NCBI GenBank assembly: GCA_013146195.2
Contig: CM028381.1
Location: 58,658,744 to 58,722,743, forward strand
Direction of reading: 5' to 3'
Origin: Codonopsis lanceolata
Taxonomy: Eukaryota > Streptophyta > Magnoliopsida > Asterales > Campanulaceae
Length of the DNA stretch: 64,000 bases
Below are positions 36,255 to 48,166 of the stretch, piece by piece. Below the pieces are notes generated by a model. The model ran no database searches. It was given only the letters and a program-made list of their open reading frames with translations, and was not told the DNA's origin. The position numbers and the translations under genes are program-made. Position 1 is the first letter of the stretch, and every line of letters starts with the position of its first letter.

Positions 36255-37955
36255 GTGCAGATCCGAGCAAGGTATGGCGAAAGTGAACAGTCGTATGGGT
36301 GCAGTTCGGGGCTCTGTGTGTACGCTCCGACTCCGGGAATGCAGGAATGGCTAGACCAAAAGTTGGGTGCAACGACTGATCGTATGATGAGCCAAATGGC
36401 TAGTCTGGTGCAAAGTTTAAAATCCAGTGGTGAGGTGAGCTCTTCCCCTACGGTCCCCCATGAAGCATCAACATCTCATGTGCCTCCAAACCCAACTCCT
36501 CAGCCAAACACTAACCCACAAAATACTACCACTATCCCAAATCTCAATCCTCCACCAAGTCCCTACTATCCAAATATCAGTCCTTACCCGTTCTATCCTC
36601 CATACCCTCTCCCAAGCGCCAATATTACTCAGAGCCCAAATGACCTCCCTTTTCCCATGATTAACCCACTCCAAAATAGCCCATATATGGACCCAAAAAG
36701 ATATAACCCACCAGGCCAAGTTACCACATACTTACCTTTCAATGATCCTGGTCGCCCAGCCGAAACCGTCAATAACCTACCAACCCAGACTCAATATACT
36801 GCCCAAAACCCACCAATTCAGACTCCATATACTGTCCAAAACCTACCAACTCAGAATCCCTATACTGCCCAAAATCCACCAACCCAGACTCCATATACTG
36901 CCCAAAACCCACCAACTCAGAATCCCTATACTGCCCAAAATCCACCAACCCAGACTCCATATACTGCCCAAAACCCACCAACTCAGACTCCATATACTGC
37001 CTAAAACCCACCAGCCCAGAATCCTTATAATGCCCAATATCCATACCCAACCCAAAATCTTTGCCAAATGCCTCAGCTAGAAAGTAACCCAGCCTTCCCT
37101 AATCCAGCCAGTATATACCAATAGCCAACTCCCCCAACCACCAAAATGGAGGCCGCCATGGAAAATATGAAGGCCATGATGCTCAAACTTCTCAACAAAG
37201 GGGAATTTTCTACGCAGACACTAACATTGCAACCTTCAGCAATACTACCTTCAAAGTTCAAAATGCCCGACATAGAAAAATTTGATGGAACTGGATGCCC
37301 TATATCCCATTTGAAATCTTATTCCACTGGCATGCAATCAAGAGGAGCTAGCTTTGAGGCTATGGCTTCCAATTTTCACCTCACCTTAATAGGGGCTGCC
37401 AAGCAATGGCTAATGTTGTCTGATAGTAGCACCATGAATACTTGGGACCAGATAGCTGAAGCATTCCTTGAAAGATACAAAGACAACACCAGTCCTGAAA
37501 ATATAAGGGACCTTGAGTTGTGCACCCAAATGGAGAAAGAAACATGTGCTGAGTTTACAGTCAGGTGGAAAAGGAAGTTGGCACAGACCTTTGACAGACC
37601 TGATCCGGCCGAGTCATGCAGAATGTTCATTAAAAACCCCCAGCCCATTTACTTGGAACATATGCGGTATCTCCCCTACACCAATTTCAAAGAAATAGTA
37701 GAGATAGGAGCCCGTATTGATGACGATATACGGACTGGGCAACTAAAATCCAATATGCCTCCTAGTTCTTTCCGTTACTCCAAAGGAAAGACAGCCGCAC
37801 CAGCACCAGCCGTCAATATGGTAGGGAATGCCTTAGCCCCATTTTCTACCCAAAGTTATAGCTCTGTTCCATGGTACTATGGGTCAGACAGGTCTGTCAA
37901 TACAGTGGGAGCAAATGATGGCCCGCCAAAAATTTCAGAAATCAAAACAGGGTAA
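36255..37955 (+). pseudogene. Ogre gag, with 11-residue repeats and a nonsense mutation
   Basis: The N-terminal part (36255-37004) contains WLDQKLGATTDRMM and a Pro/Thr/Asn-rich tract of seven to eight tandem NPPTQTPYTAQ-type units (33-nt period, about 36774-37040). A TAA at 37002-37004 replaces the CAA codon present in the other units. The second part (37146-37955) is the retrotransposon gag domain (FKMPDIEKFDGTGCPISHL, AAKQWLMLSDSSTMNTWDQI, FLERYKDN, TCAEFTVRWKRKLAQTFDRP). Gag would coat the element RNA. Past 37955 the frame is lost before the knuckle region (CEYYRSSGHLTDKCYTLKNA, 38082-38140). Confidence 0.9.
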
Positions 37956-38238
37956 ACCGACATTATGATGAACTGCAAGCTCCCCAGTCTGTGATACTGC
38001 AGGGGCTAATGGCACAGAGATTGCTAAAGCCGTTAGAGAATTATAAGCCACCAAACCCCCTGCCCAGAAATTGAAACCATGCCCAGTATTGTGAATACTA
38101 TCGCTCCAGTGGTCACCTCACCGATAAATGTTATACTCTCAAAAATGCTATTCAGGACCTTATAGGTGATAAGGTTATTGAAAAACCTCCACCCAGACCA
38201 AACACAATCAATAAACCCCTACCTCAAATCAATATGAT

Positions 38239-38646
38239 TTTTTTTAAGGAAACAGGACGGTACCTGCGAATTTATTAAAATAAAGGAAAATTACAAACTT
38301 AAGGGGGACAACCAGCCTTACCCTTTGAACGGGGGGACAAAGGAGCCTTACCTCAAAAAAGGAGAAATTACAAAGAAGCAAAAAAGAACTAAGAGATTCG
38401 AACATGAGCAACCCCTTGGCCATCTAAAATAATATTGCCTCTAATAAAAGAAGGAAAGTCGGAGATGGAAGAAAATTCTGAATCAACACCTTGATCAATA
38501 GCAAGATTTGCAAGCCCGTCTGCAACAGAATTGGCCTCTCGAAAACAATGACGAAAAATAAACTGGCAGTCTCTTTGCATGGAGAGGAGAGCGCGCACAT
38601 AATAAAAAGCCGACCATGAGGGATTGTGGCCTTTAGTAAGCCAGTT
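38239..38646 (-). mobile_element. 5'-truncated LINE inserted in Ogre gag-pro region
   Basis: Bounded by an exact 13-bp duplication aaatcaatatgat (38226-38238, 38647-38659). A T run after the left duplication is the poly(A) tail of a minus-strand insert. The minus strand reads the LINE RNase H end, with HCFREANSVADGLANLAIDQ. The Ogre frame resumes after the right duplication (INMIKVDEKICAPKFEINKH). Confidence 0.93.
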
Positions 38647-38659
38647 AAATCAATATGAT

Positions 38660-39720
38660 TAAGGTTGATGAAAAAATTTGTGCGCCCAAGTTCGAAATAA
38701 ATAAACATCCATTACCATATATCCTTGTTCCTTTTCCTCCATCCTTATCCACAAAAGAGCCTAGCTGTAACATGCTCTTTTGGGACACTATCCTGGGTAA
38801 CCAAAATACCTGTAACATTGAAAAAGGCACTTGGGTTGGTGGAAATGTTAGCCACCTACCCGATCTGGCCGAGCCTACCAGCCAAACCCAGAAAGAGGTG
38901 ACCACTCTGGAAAAGATCAAGTGACAAATACTGGGGCTAAAGCGGTGGAAGATACTTTTATTAGCTCAGATGAAGAAAACTCAGGTCAATATTTCCATAT
39001 GGGGCTTACTGTGTGCTTCTAAGACCCACCGTGATACGCTGGCTAAGTCTTTAAGTCAGGCAGTCATTCCTATTGAAACCTCCCCAAATGAGCTTACTTA
39101 GATGATCGGGAACATCTACTTTGGGACGTGATAATGATCACTGATCTAGATCTGCCAAAAGAAGGAACTAACCACGTTGATGCTCTTTATATCACTGTGG
39201 GGATTTTGGAAAAATGGGTTCCCCGGGTTCTGATAGATAATGGGTCTTCACTGAATGTATGTCCCGCTAGCACGTTAGCCAAACTGGGAACAAAAATATC
39301 AGAACTCACTCCTTCCTCGCAGACGGTTAAGGCATACGACAACACCAGTCGATGTGTCTTAGGGGTGGTCACTTTAATGCTAACTATTGGGCCGTTAAAC
39401 ATGCCAGATGAGTTCCAAGTCCTGGATATACCAGCCACCTTTAGCATGTTGTTGGAACGCCCTTGGATTCATGGGGTAAAGGGGGTAGCCTCCTCATTGC
39501 ACCAACGTGTCAAATTCATCCACGATGACCACATAGTGATTATTCTGGCTGATAAGTTCGTGGAAAATAAGGAAAACGATGATATCCCAATCCTCGAGAT
39601 AGAGCATGAGACACTGGTATTTTCCTCAGTGGCTTTGATGTTATCCCCCAAGATGTGGTCAACACCATTGAATGTGGCCGAGAAACTGACATCATTGGAA
39701 AGAAAGTCACCTCCCTAGGA
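38660..39720 (+). pseudogene. Ogre aspartic protease region
   Basis: 38660-38924 continues the gag-pro linker. 39128-39718 holds the protease with active-site VLIDNGSSLNVCPASTLAKL and, further on, MPDEFQVLDIPATFSMLLER, PWIHGVKGVASSLHQRVKF. In Tat elements this protease matures the gag-pol polyprotein. The active-site triad reads D-N-G where D-T/S-G is usual elsewhere; D-N-G-S is common in this lineage. Stops and a frame change near 38925-39128 separate the two parts. Confidence 0.85.
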
Positions 39721-40035
39721 AACATGGTCCCTTTAAACATGTTTCGGAAAATGAATTATATGTCTGGTCTGGGTCTCGGCAGAAATCAGCAAGGACTTGT
39801 TAATTTAGTCAAGGATGAACTTAAGGAATGTATCCCTCCTTTTGGTCTAGGATACACGCCTACCCCAGCTGAAGTAGTCGTAGTCATGAAACAGAAGCGT
39901 GAGAAAAGAAAGGCAGAAAGAGAAAAGCGTCCTTATGAATATCCCCCTCTCCAATCTTATAGAAAAACCCTAAATGGTTACTTTGTAAGAAAAGGGGAAA
40001 CTGAAGCCTATCTCATGTTTCTGAACCATGGTTAG
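39655..40035 (+). pseudogene. Ogre G-patch segment
   Basis: Overlaps the end of protease in another frame. GKKVTSLGNMVPLNMFRKMN, YMSGLGLGRNQQGLVNLV and PPFGLGYTP form the glycine-patch-like motif found between protease and RT in Ogre-type elements, followed by a Lys/Arg/Glu-rich stretch. It is likely an RNA-binding segment of the polyprotein. Stop at 40033-40035. Confidence 0.75.
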
Positions 40036-40100
40036 ACCAGAATGGGAAAAGATGCCCTGGTTGGGAAATCTTTGAAGATGTCAGTCTTCTTACAGATAGA

Positions 40101-42170
40101 ATGGAACAGGTTACCCTAGAGCCCCGTAGCATTGCATATAAGACTGTCACTGTTGAAAATACTTGGTCTATAGACCAAGATGATTATGCTTTGGCCTTGC
40201 TAGATGATGATGGTCTAGGAGACAGTTTCCTGGGTATGATAGATGGAGGCACTTATTATAAAGAGCTCCCTGCTGAGTTTGAGCTTATTGCTAATAAGCC
40301 TCTGCAGAATTGGTATACCACGACCGGCCCGCTCCTGACGCCCGCCGACCTAGTGAACCGCTTTGGATATACTATCCCTATTCCTTCCCCTAGCTTTACG
40401 GATTGGTCATCTACCGATCCGCTACCTAAAATTGAGGATCTCAAACCCCAGGTCCTCAATAATGTAATAAACCTTATACAGTTTGCTTTTAATGATAATC
40501 TAAATGTCTTTGCTTATTCCTTAGTTGCACCTACATTAAAAGACACATTAAATAATGATAATTATGATAATGAGTCATTTAATGAAATGGACCCAAAAGA
40601 TAAAAATTATTTGCTTGAGCTTGTAAAGTCAGTTGAGCACCAGGAACAGAGCCATTCATCAGCAGCAACTGAAGACCTGTCCACCATCAATCTAGGGCTG
40701 GACAATGAAATCAAAGAAATCAAAATCGGCAGCTACCTACAAGGTTCTGAAAGAATAGCACTCATTGATCTCCTTAAGGAATTCGTGGACATATTTTCCT
40801 GGTCCTACGAAGATATGCCGGGGCTAGACCCAACCATAGTCGAACACCGGATCCCCATATATCCGGGTACTCGGCCAGTTAAGCAAAAGCTTCGCCGAAT
40901 CAAGCCATAATGGTCACTACAAGTTAAAGAAGAAATCATGAAGCAGCTGCGTGTCAATTTCATTCGGGTAGTAGAATACCCGATCGGGCTGTCCAATATA
41001 ATGACCGTTCCCAAGACCAACGGGAAAGTCCGGATCTGTGTAGACTTTCGCGACCTCAACAAAGCGTCGCCCAAAGATGACTTCCCTCTACCCAATATTG
41101 ATATTGTGGTAGACGTCGTTGCTGCTCACAAAGTCCGATCCTTCATCGACAGCATACTGAGCTAAAATCAAATCAAAATGGCAGCAGAGGACCAGAAGAA
41201 GACTTCATTTTCCACTCCTTGGGGAACTTATTGCTATACTGTCATGCCATTTGGGCTAAAGAATGTTGGGGCTACTTATCAGAGGGCTGCCACCACCCTC
41301 TTTCACGACATGATCCACAAAGAAATAGAGGTCTATGTTGATGACATGATCGTGCATTCCAGTGACGCCAACGGTGCCCATATCAAAGACCTTCGAACAT
41401 TCTTCGAAAGGCTAAGGAAGCACCAAATGAAGCTTAACCCCACCAAATGCACATTTGGGGTTACCAAAGGCAAAGTCCTGGGATTCTTAGTGACCGAGCA
41501 GGGCATCAAGATCGAGCCAGCAAAGATCAAAGTCATCCTAGAGATGCCACAACCGAGAACTCCAACCGAAGTCAAAGGCTTCCTAGGCCGATTGTAGTAT
41601 ATCAGCCGCTTCATCCGCATCTGACAACCACATGTGAGCCCCTCTTCAAACTCCTAAGAAATAATACTGACCAAGTTTGGGACGAGAAGTGCCAGCTAGC
41701 CTTCGAAAAAATAAAAACCTACCTTACCAATCCCCATGCTAGCTCCACCCCATACACATAAACCTCTCCTCATATATTTAACCGTCACAGACACGTCAGT
41801 AGGGGCTATGCTCGCCCAAGAGAAAGAAGATTCCTACATTGAAAATGTTATATACTTCATAAGTAGGAAACTGCAGGGAAGCGAGCTAAACTATTCAGCA
41901 TTGGAGAAAAGCTGCACCGGCCTAGTCTGGGCCACTCAAAGGCTCAAGGCCTATCTCCAATGATGGTCCATCAAACTCATATCCAGAATGGACCCTATCA
42001 AGTACATCTTTGGCAAGCCATCACTATCCAGCAGACTGGCCAAGTGGTCCGTTCTTCTCAACGAGTTTGACATAACCTATGTCACACTCAAATCTATCAA
42101 AGGGAGCGTAATTGCAGACCACTTAGCTGATCTACCCTCAAGACCATGGCACGAAATCAGCCCGAAATAG
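40101..42170 (+). pseudogene. Ogre reverse transcriptase and RNase H, with stops
   Basis: 40101-40910 is the pre-RT region ending FVDIFSWSYEDMPGLDPTIV and EHRIPIYPGTRPVKQKLRRI. A TAA at 40908 replaces the expected Glu codon. RT continues VPKTNGKVRICVDFRDLNKA, then a TAA at 41163-41165 where Tyr of GYNQIKM is expected, then TPWGTYCYTVMPFGLKN and catalytic YVDDMIVHS at about 41335. RNase H follows from about 41736 (THKPLLIYLTVTDTSVGAML, NYSALEKSC) to the connection region ending 42170. Catalytic motifs survive but the polyprotein does not. Confidence 0.92.
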
Positions 42171-42632
42171 ACCAGGCTGTAAGAAGTTCTCCAAAGGGGA
42201 GCCAAAGATCTCGAAGTCTATGGAGACTTTGCCCTGATCATAAATCAAGTCGAAGGAAGATGGAAAACCCAGGATCCTCGGCTGCAGCTCTATCATGCCA
42301 AACTAACAGCACTTGCCGCCCAATTTAGTTCTATCTCGTTCCATTATCTGTCACGAGATAGGAATCAATTCGCTGATGCCTTGGCTACTATGGCATCACT
42401 AGTCCAGATTCCCGCAAAAACTAATGTTCAGCCATTCGTAGTCGGGAAAAGGTCACTCGACATCTTGTTTCAAAATCAATCGCGACCACAGCGGATCACG
42501 AGCCACGACGCTGGCGATATCTTAAATCTGCTCCAGAAAAGTATCTATCCTCCTGGCCTAGATAAAAGAGGAAGAGTCTCCCTGCGAAGGTGGGCCTCAC
42601 AATTTTGTACTCAGCAGTGGCAACCTGTATAA
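42146..42632 (+). pseudogene. Ogre second (archaeal-type) RNase H
   Basis: Over two frames: LEVYGDFALIINQVEGRWKT, LTALAAQFSSISFHYLSRDR, NQFADALATMASLVQIPA. A second RNase H between the normal RNase H and integrase is the hallmark of the Tat lineage. The frame changes within the domain. Confidence 0.85.
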
Positions 42633-42730
42633 GAGGCACTATCAAGGCCTCAACTTATTATGTGTCGATCAGGCCAAGGCTGAGCAAATCATGGATCAAC
42701 TTCATGGTGGTACCTGCGGGCCCCACATGA

Positions 42731-43750
42731 ATGACCATATGCTATCCGAGAAAATTATCACAGGGTATTATTGAATGCGCTCGAAACCGCAGGTGTATTC
42801 GGTGGGTGCGACATTGCGACAAATGTCAACGCTTTGCCAATCTACAACATGTGCCCCCACACGTCTTATATAACTCCACAGCCCCCTGGCCCTTCTCAAC
42901 ATGGGGAATTGACGTCATAGGCCAAATTCATCAGAAGGGATTCAATGGCCATGAATACGTCCTGGTAGCCGTCGATTACTTTACAAAGTGGGTGGAAGCC
43001 TCTTCCTACAAAGTTCTGAATGCCCGAAAGGTGTCCGAATTCATTCGGGCCAATATTATATATCGATACGGGGTACCTTTCGAGATAATCTCTGACAATG
43101 GCTCACATTTTGAAGGGGACATGAACCGTCTACTCGACGAGTTCAAGATCCAAAGACATAAATCCTCCCTCTATCAGCCGCAAGCTAATGGTGTCGTTGA
43201 AGCAACCAATAAAACACTTGAAAACATCATCAGAAAAATGGTTGACACAGGAAGAAACTGGCCAGAAAAATTGCCGCTAGCCCTTTGGGGCTATCGCACC
43301 TCAGTCCGCACACCCACTGGGGCTACCCCTTACTCTCTAGCATATGGCATGGAGGCAGTACTTCCCATAGAAGTTGAAATTCCATCACTGAGAGTGATGA
43401 TGGAATCTGACGTAGCTGAAATTGACTGGGTCAAAGGGCGATGCGAAGAATTGGCCCTAATCGACAAACGACGCCTGTTAGCCCTAGAGCATACCCGGGC
43501 ATATCAAAGACGCATCGCCCGGGCTTTCAATAAAAAAGTCAAAGGCCGCGACATCCAAGTCGGAGACCTCGTGCTTCGAGAAAAACCCCCTAGTTATGTT
43601 GATACTAGGGGAAAATGGAAGTCTCCCTGGATGGGACCATACATTGTTAAGGAGATCCGGTCAGGAGGTGTCGTGCTTCTCATAAACAAGGATGGGGAAG
43701 ATCTTGTCCAGCCCTTCAACCTCGACAAACTCAAAAGGTACTATGCCTGA
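42731..43750 (+). CDS. Ogre integrase (longest intact pol segment)
   Basis: 339 codons. The zinc-binding end (HCDKCQRFANLQHVPPH) is followed by the catalytic core: first Asp in WGIDVIG/YVLVAVDYFTKWVEAS, second Asp in FEIISDNGSHFEG, and Glu in QANGVVEATNKTLENII. The C-terminal region reads GDLVLREKPPSYVDTRGKWK, SPWMGPYIVKEIRSGG, and ends NLDKLKRYYA. It inserts element cDNA into chromosomes. The frame is closed at 43750, but upstream frameshifts mean it cannot be made as part of gag-pol. The first Met is internal, so the start is arbitrary. Confidence 0.9.
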   Translation: MTICYPRKLSQGIIECARNRRCIRWVRHCDKCQRFANLQHVPPHVLYNSTAPWPFSTWGIDVIGQIHQKGFNGHEYVLVAVDYFTKWVEASSYKVLNARKVSEFIRANIIYRYGVPFEIISDNGSHFEGDMNRLLDEFKIQRHKSSLYQPQANGVVEATNKTLENIIRKMVDTGRNWPEKLPLALWGYRTSVRTPTGATPYSLAYGMEAVLPIEVEIPSLRVMMESDVAEIDWVKGRCEELALIDKRRLLALEHTRAYQRRIARAFNKKVKGRDIQVGDLVLREKPPSYVDTRGKWKSPWMGPYIVKEIRSGGVVLLINKDGEDLVQPFNLDKLKRYYA

Positions 43751-44290
43751 GCTATTCTATCTAGCAGCTGCTCGGTCGAAACTCGAAAAGACCTAGGCAA
43801 AAGTTAGGGCATATATAATAAAAAATAATAAACAATAAACAATTAAAAGGAGAAATAAGGGATCGCTAGATTGAAAACCGAATAGGCAAAAGTTAGGGCA
43901 GGAGAAATAAGGGATCGCTAGGTTGAAAACCCGAAAGGGCGGCCTAGGCAAAAGTTAGAGCATATAAAAAAATATATATAAAAAAAAGAAGAAGAGAGAA
44001 ACAAGGAGATAAAAGGAGAGGGAAGGTACTATTTTAAGTCCTCGGCATACTACCTCCAAGTTTTCAAAATACCAAAGGCTCGATTGACAGAAAAGGAAAA
44101 CCACGACAAGAAGCTCATATTAAGACACTAAAATATAATATTATGAGTCCTCCGGTGCAACTTAGGGATATTTATTAAGACATCTAAATTATACATTGAT
44201 TGCATGTACATATCTATATATATTGCCTGTACCCCCCTTGTTTTCCCAGATACTATCCCCTTTTTTGCAGCTTTAGCCCTAGAGTGGTCT
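43751..44290. other. Post-integrase spacer of Ogre
   Basis: Three copies of a block with cctaggcaaaagttagggcat and ggatcgctag(a/g)ttgaaaac (43790-43960). No gene. Confidence 0.7.
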
Positions 44291-44448
44291 ATCAATGTCT
44301 ACGGCGTCCACCGAGCCGGGCCCATATACTCCTTCTACGGGGTACATAAGAAGCTCTAGTCTCACCTGCGTGTGAGCCACCAGAAGTGTCCCCTTCTTCA
44401 TCATCAGCGTCTCCGTTCTTCTGGGCAGCCACATTGCTCGGACCATCC

Positions 44449-47038
44449 TCAAAGCGCATTCCCATACGGTGGGGGAGGAGGAGCAACTATCTTTTGTTCC
44501 CACGGATTATCCTGCCTGCTCGCCATGCTCAGCCGTGGAGGCTCATTGCCGCCAGCCCTCAAAGTTGTGCCCCAACTAGTCTGGGGAGGAGGAGCAACTA
44601 CTTCTGGTTCCCATGGGTTATGCTGCCTACTAGCATTGCTTAATCTGCGGGGTGCATTACTGGGACCCGCAGTATCCGGTCCAGGGGCTGTTCGGGCATC
44701 GAGACCATGTACCCGCCTGAACTCCGCCTCCAAAGCCTGAGGGACGACTAACCCCGAGCTATCAATATCCTCGCCTATCTCCATCAGCCGAGCATCTATC
44801 CCATTAGTAACATGGCGGCCCAAGAAAGTTCTCGGTCCGCGCTCGATGATAGCGGACGCCCAGCCTACCATGATCCATGCCAAGTACCCATGAGACAGAA
44901 GCATGTAATCAGCAAATGGATAGGCTACCTCCAACCTCTCAGAATCCCGGTGCCACATACCCTGAATAGTGGGACCCAAGTCCTCGTTAGTATTCTCCAC
45001 CTCCATATATATGGGACGAGTTGTGTCCGGGATCACCTGCTCCCTCCCAAATTGGCACAAGATCCGATCCGGTAGATAAAAGGAGGTCCGCTCAATACCC
45101 AGCATGACCACTTGACTATATTCAGCGGAATGCCGAAGAAAACGCCGGATCTCCCAATGATGAATTACCCAGATTATGTCCATGGAGCCCCGACGGTAAA
45201 AATGACCAGCCCAATCAAATTCAGAGTGATTGGTCTGAGGAAGGTGCCCGCGAACACCATAAAGTGCTGAGCCATATGGTGCTCCACGCGGTACGAGAGC
45301 CAGAACCCAAAGAAAGTGCTCCTCTAGCCACATATGAAGTAGAATGGGGCTACCGGTAGGGAATAGTTCTTCACCACCGGCAAAAGCAGTGTTGAATCTT
45401 GCATGAAATTAAATTTGCTTAAAATCATTTCACTTGATTGTCAGCCAAGCATTTAAAATTATCTTTGGTCAGCCCGAAATTGCTTTGTCAGTTATTCACT
45501 CTAGCTGATCATAGTGTTCTTAATGTCAGTTTGCTTTCCTTATTTGATTGATCAAATACTTGTACTGACACTTTCTTACTTGTATGTTTTTGGTAGATAT
45601 TCTGCTAGATATTTCTTCCCAGGATCTTTTGAGATCTTACATCTGCCAAACACATTTTCAAATTCAAAATGTGTTCCTAAAGGGTTACTCTTGAAGATCT
45701 TCTATAAATACCCACTGGAAGCATTCTTGAAGATACACATTTTTTTTACAAAAGTCTAAAGCCTCATACTTTCAAGAAATTTCTCTGTGCCTTAGTCTTC
45801 TTAGAAAAACATTAGCTAGATACTCTACTTTGATTAAATTCTGTCTAGTTATTGTTTAGGCAAACACTGAGTGATTCCATTTCATATCTTTTGAATTCAG
45901 TTAGTTTGTCACACGAGTTTGATTGTTTCTCAATCATTCTCCACAAACACCAGTCTTTTGTTGTATACTGATCCATTAGAGATCAAATAGATTTTTAATA
46001 AAATTAGTGCACTTCAAAAATCCAAGTCTGACCAACTTGGTAGTGGACGTAGCAGTTTATCTGTGAACCACTTCAACTGATCTGTCAGCCACTACTCATA
46101 TTCTTGGAAACTGACTCAACACTTAAGAAGTTTTTCAACAGATTAAGTGTCAGTCAGTTAACAGCAATTGTTTGATTAGTTGTTCAGTTAATTTGTATTT
46201 CAGTTTCCTCTTCATATTCAGTGATCAATTTTTAAACCCAACTTTCCTTAAAAACAGTTGTGTCAGCTAGCTGACCAACTTTCTTCAGCTTAAGCATTTC
46301 CAAAGTATTAGCCAACTGACCAATTTTCAGTTGACTGACAAAACTCTTTTTCCGCTGCCAACTTTAAAAGGTTTTACAAATCAACTCTCAAAAGTTTTTA
46401 AAGGCTATTCACCCCCCATCTAGCCTTAATTGTTGCCATTTGGACTTACAAGCAGTCAGGCCCGCGAAGGTCTCCGCCAGAATCACCGGGACAATATTCA
46501 ACTGGTGATCTCGAGCCTGTAATGCAAGGTCAACGACCCGCACATCAACAAATCCAGGTTGACCCACTAACAAATATCTCCCTACCAGACAAAGATAGAG
46601 CGCCGTCAGCCTACGCCGCAGGTAATCTACGTCATCCTCCCAAAATTCTGTGAAGACCCCAGGGAGGACAGTTAGATTAAAGGTCTCTCCATTAAAGAAA
46701 CCTGGAGTAGCATTGCGGGTAGTGTGAAATAGCCCCCGGATGGCCATGTATGAACGTCTCCTGTAGGCAGGCACTGCGATATGGCGAGAAGGTGCCACCC
46801 CCAGCATCGCACATAATTCTTCAAATGTGGGGCACATCTCATTCATGCTGAAGTTAAACAGATGGTCTTGAGGAGACCAAAACCTGGCGGCTCCCCTCAA
46901 CATGTCCCAATTTATAATGACGTTCCTCCAGGACAATAGGCACCTGAACCCAAAGATATGATCAAACCGGTCCCGCTCGTCTAATCGCAAGGAGAGAATC
47001 CAGAAATCCAAGGCATTCTCATAAATCTCAATTTCCAA
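44449..47038 (-). pseudogene. Antisense DUF7745-like ORF in Ogre 3' region, split by a solo LTR
   Basis: Minus strand: N-terminal part 47038-46451 (RFDHIFGFRCLLSWRNVIIN, FNFSMNEMCPTFEELCAMLG, FTEFWEDDVDYLRRRLTALY) and C-terminal part 45389-44449 (PTGSPILLHMWLEEHFLWVL, HYRRGS-like and IHHWEIRRFLRHSAEYSQVV). A copia solo LTR (45390-46450) separates them. With it and one copy of the agcag duplication removed, the frame is continuous across the junction, LAETFAGLTA then FAGGEELF, giving about 507 codons. The C-terminus is low-complexity with two PRRLSNASRQHNPWEPEVVA-type repeats. The fold resembles the uncharacterised plant DUF7745 family often seen with retrotransposons. Function unknown. Start codon chosen as the first Met of the open frame. 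Confidence 0.75.
45390..46450 (+). mobile_element. Copia (SIRE-like) solo LTR, 1061 bp
   Basis: TGTTGAATC...GGACTTACA with exact target duplication agcag (45385-45389 and 46451-46455). Core promoter ctataaatacc at about 45703-45713. The 3' end carries ggctattcaccccccatctagcc. It lies entirely inside the antisense DUF7745 ORF. Confidence 0.93.
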
Positions 47039-47860
47039 AGCGTGGGAATACGTGCAGCCATTTATGAAAGAGATGCAAGGGATTATTATAAGGCAAAAGA
47101 GGGCAACGACAAAGCAGAAGAAAGCTTAAGAATTGTAAGGGAGAAAGAACGAATGAGCTGGTGAGAAAGCAGGCCAGTCTCCGTCCATTTTTATACCAAA
47201 AATTGAAGAAACGGACAGTTCAGTGCACAATACATGAATAATGGTGAACAGTGGTTGCACAGGAGAAACCCATGGCGCCACCATGAGCTCCCCCTAGCGC
47301 CGCGCCATGTCTCCCATATGGCCGCGCCATGTGCCTTTTACTGTGCCTGGTAAATCTGCCTGGTATCCTAGTTTATCTGTCGACCGTCCACTGCTCCTAT
47401 GTCTGATCAAAAGAAAAGGAAGAAGCTAGAAATAAGGCTATGGCCACGGGCTTAATAGCCACAGTACGCTGAGGAAACAGAGGAAGACGACCATCTTTCC
47501 ATTCCCGTATTATCAGAAAAGCCCACTCCAATCCAAAGGTGTATTATTATAAACTCCCTTTCCAAAAATACAGTGTGCCCTTACCTTTTAGATGTTTGGT
47601 ATAGCTTTATTTTCTGTGTGTATTTGAGTCTGCATGTGTGATATTTTGCATCATATACAATTATATTGCATTATATAATAAATGTATGTACATGTTTCTT
47701 TTACAAAAAAAAAAAAAGAAGAAAAGAAAAAAGAGAGACTAATAATCGCAGGCATCCAAAGCTAATGCGTTCGGGACGACTGACTCCTATCAAGGCCACC
47801 ACCCATGACCCATAGACCCGTGACACCGACTCGTACACCCGACCACTCCGACATCATCAT
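47039..47860. other. Spacer between the two antisense units of Ogre
   Basis: Contains ggcgccaccatgagctcccc and ggccgcgccatg words like those in the LTR, and an A/G run at 47705-47735. It would be the upstream region of the DUF7745 ORF and the downstream region of the PMD gene. No promoter was recognised. Confidence 0.5.
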
Positions 47861-47865
47861 CATCA

Positions 47866-48096
47866 TCATCTCGATGCGGGCGCCGTCTTGTCTTTGCTCC
47901 CCCTGCAAGAGAATTCATCATCGAGCTTCTGATAAAGCTTGCTAATGCTGAAGAAGCCCCGTAGCAGCTTCTTGTAGGTAGACACGTTCACCTATGTAAA
48001 AAAAAGATGAGACAAAAAAAAGAGAGAAAATGTATTAGTCTATAAAAAAAAAGACATGCACAAAAAAATGAATGATGGAAAAATATGTGTGCATGG

Positions 48097-48166
<70 letters not shown>

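Noticed and set aside
36769..37050. Minus-strand frame with repeated GFGQYMESELV-type units
   Set aside because: Mirror of the 33-nt gag repeats on the other strand; no independent evidence.
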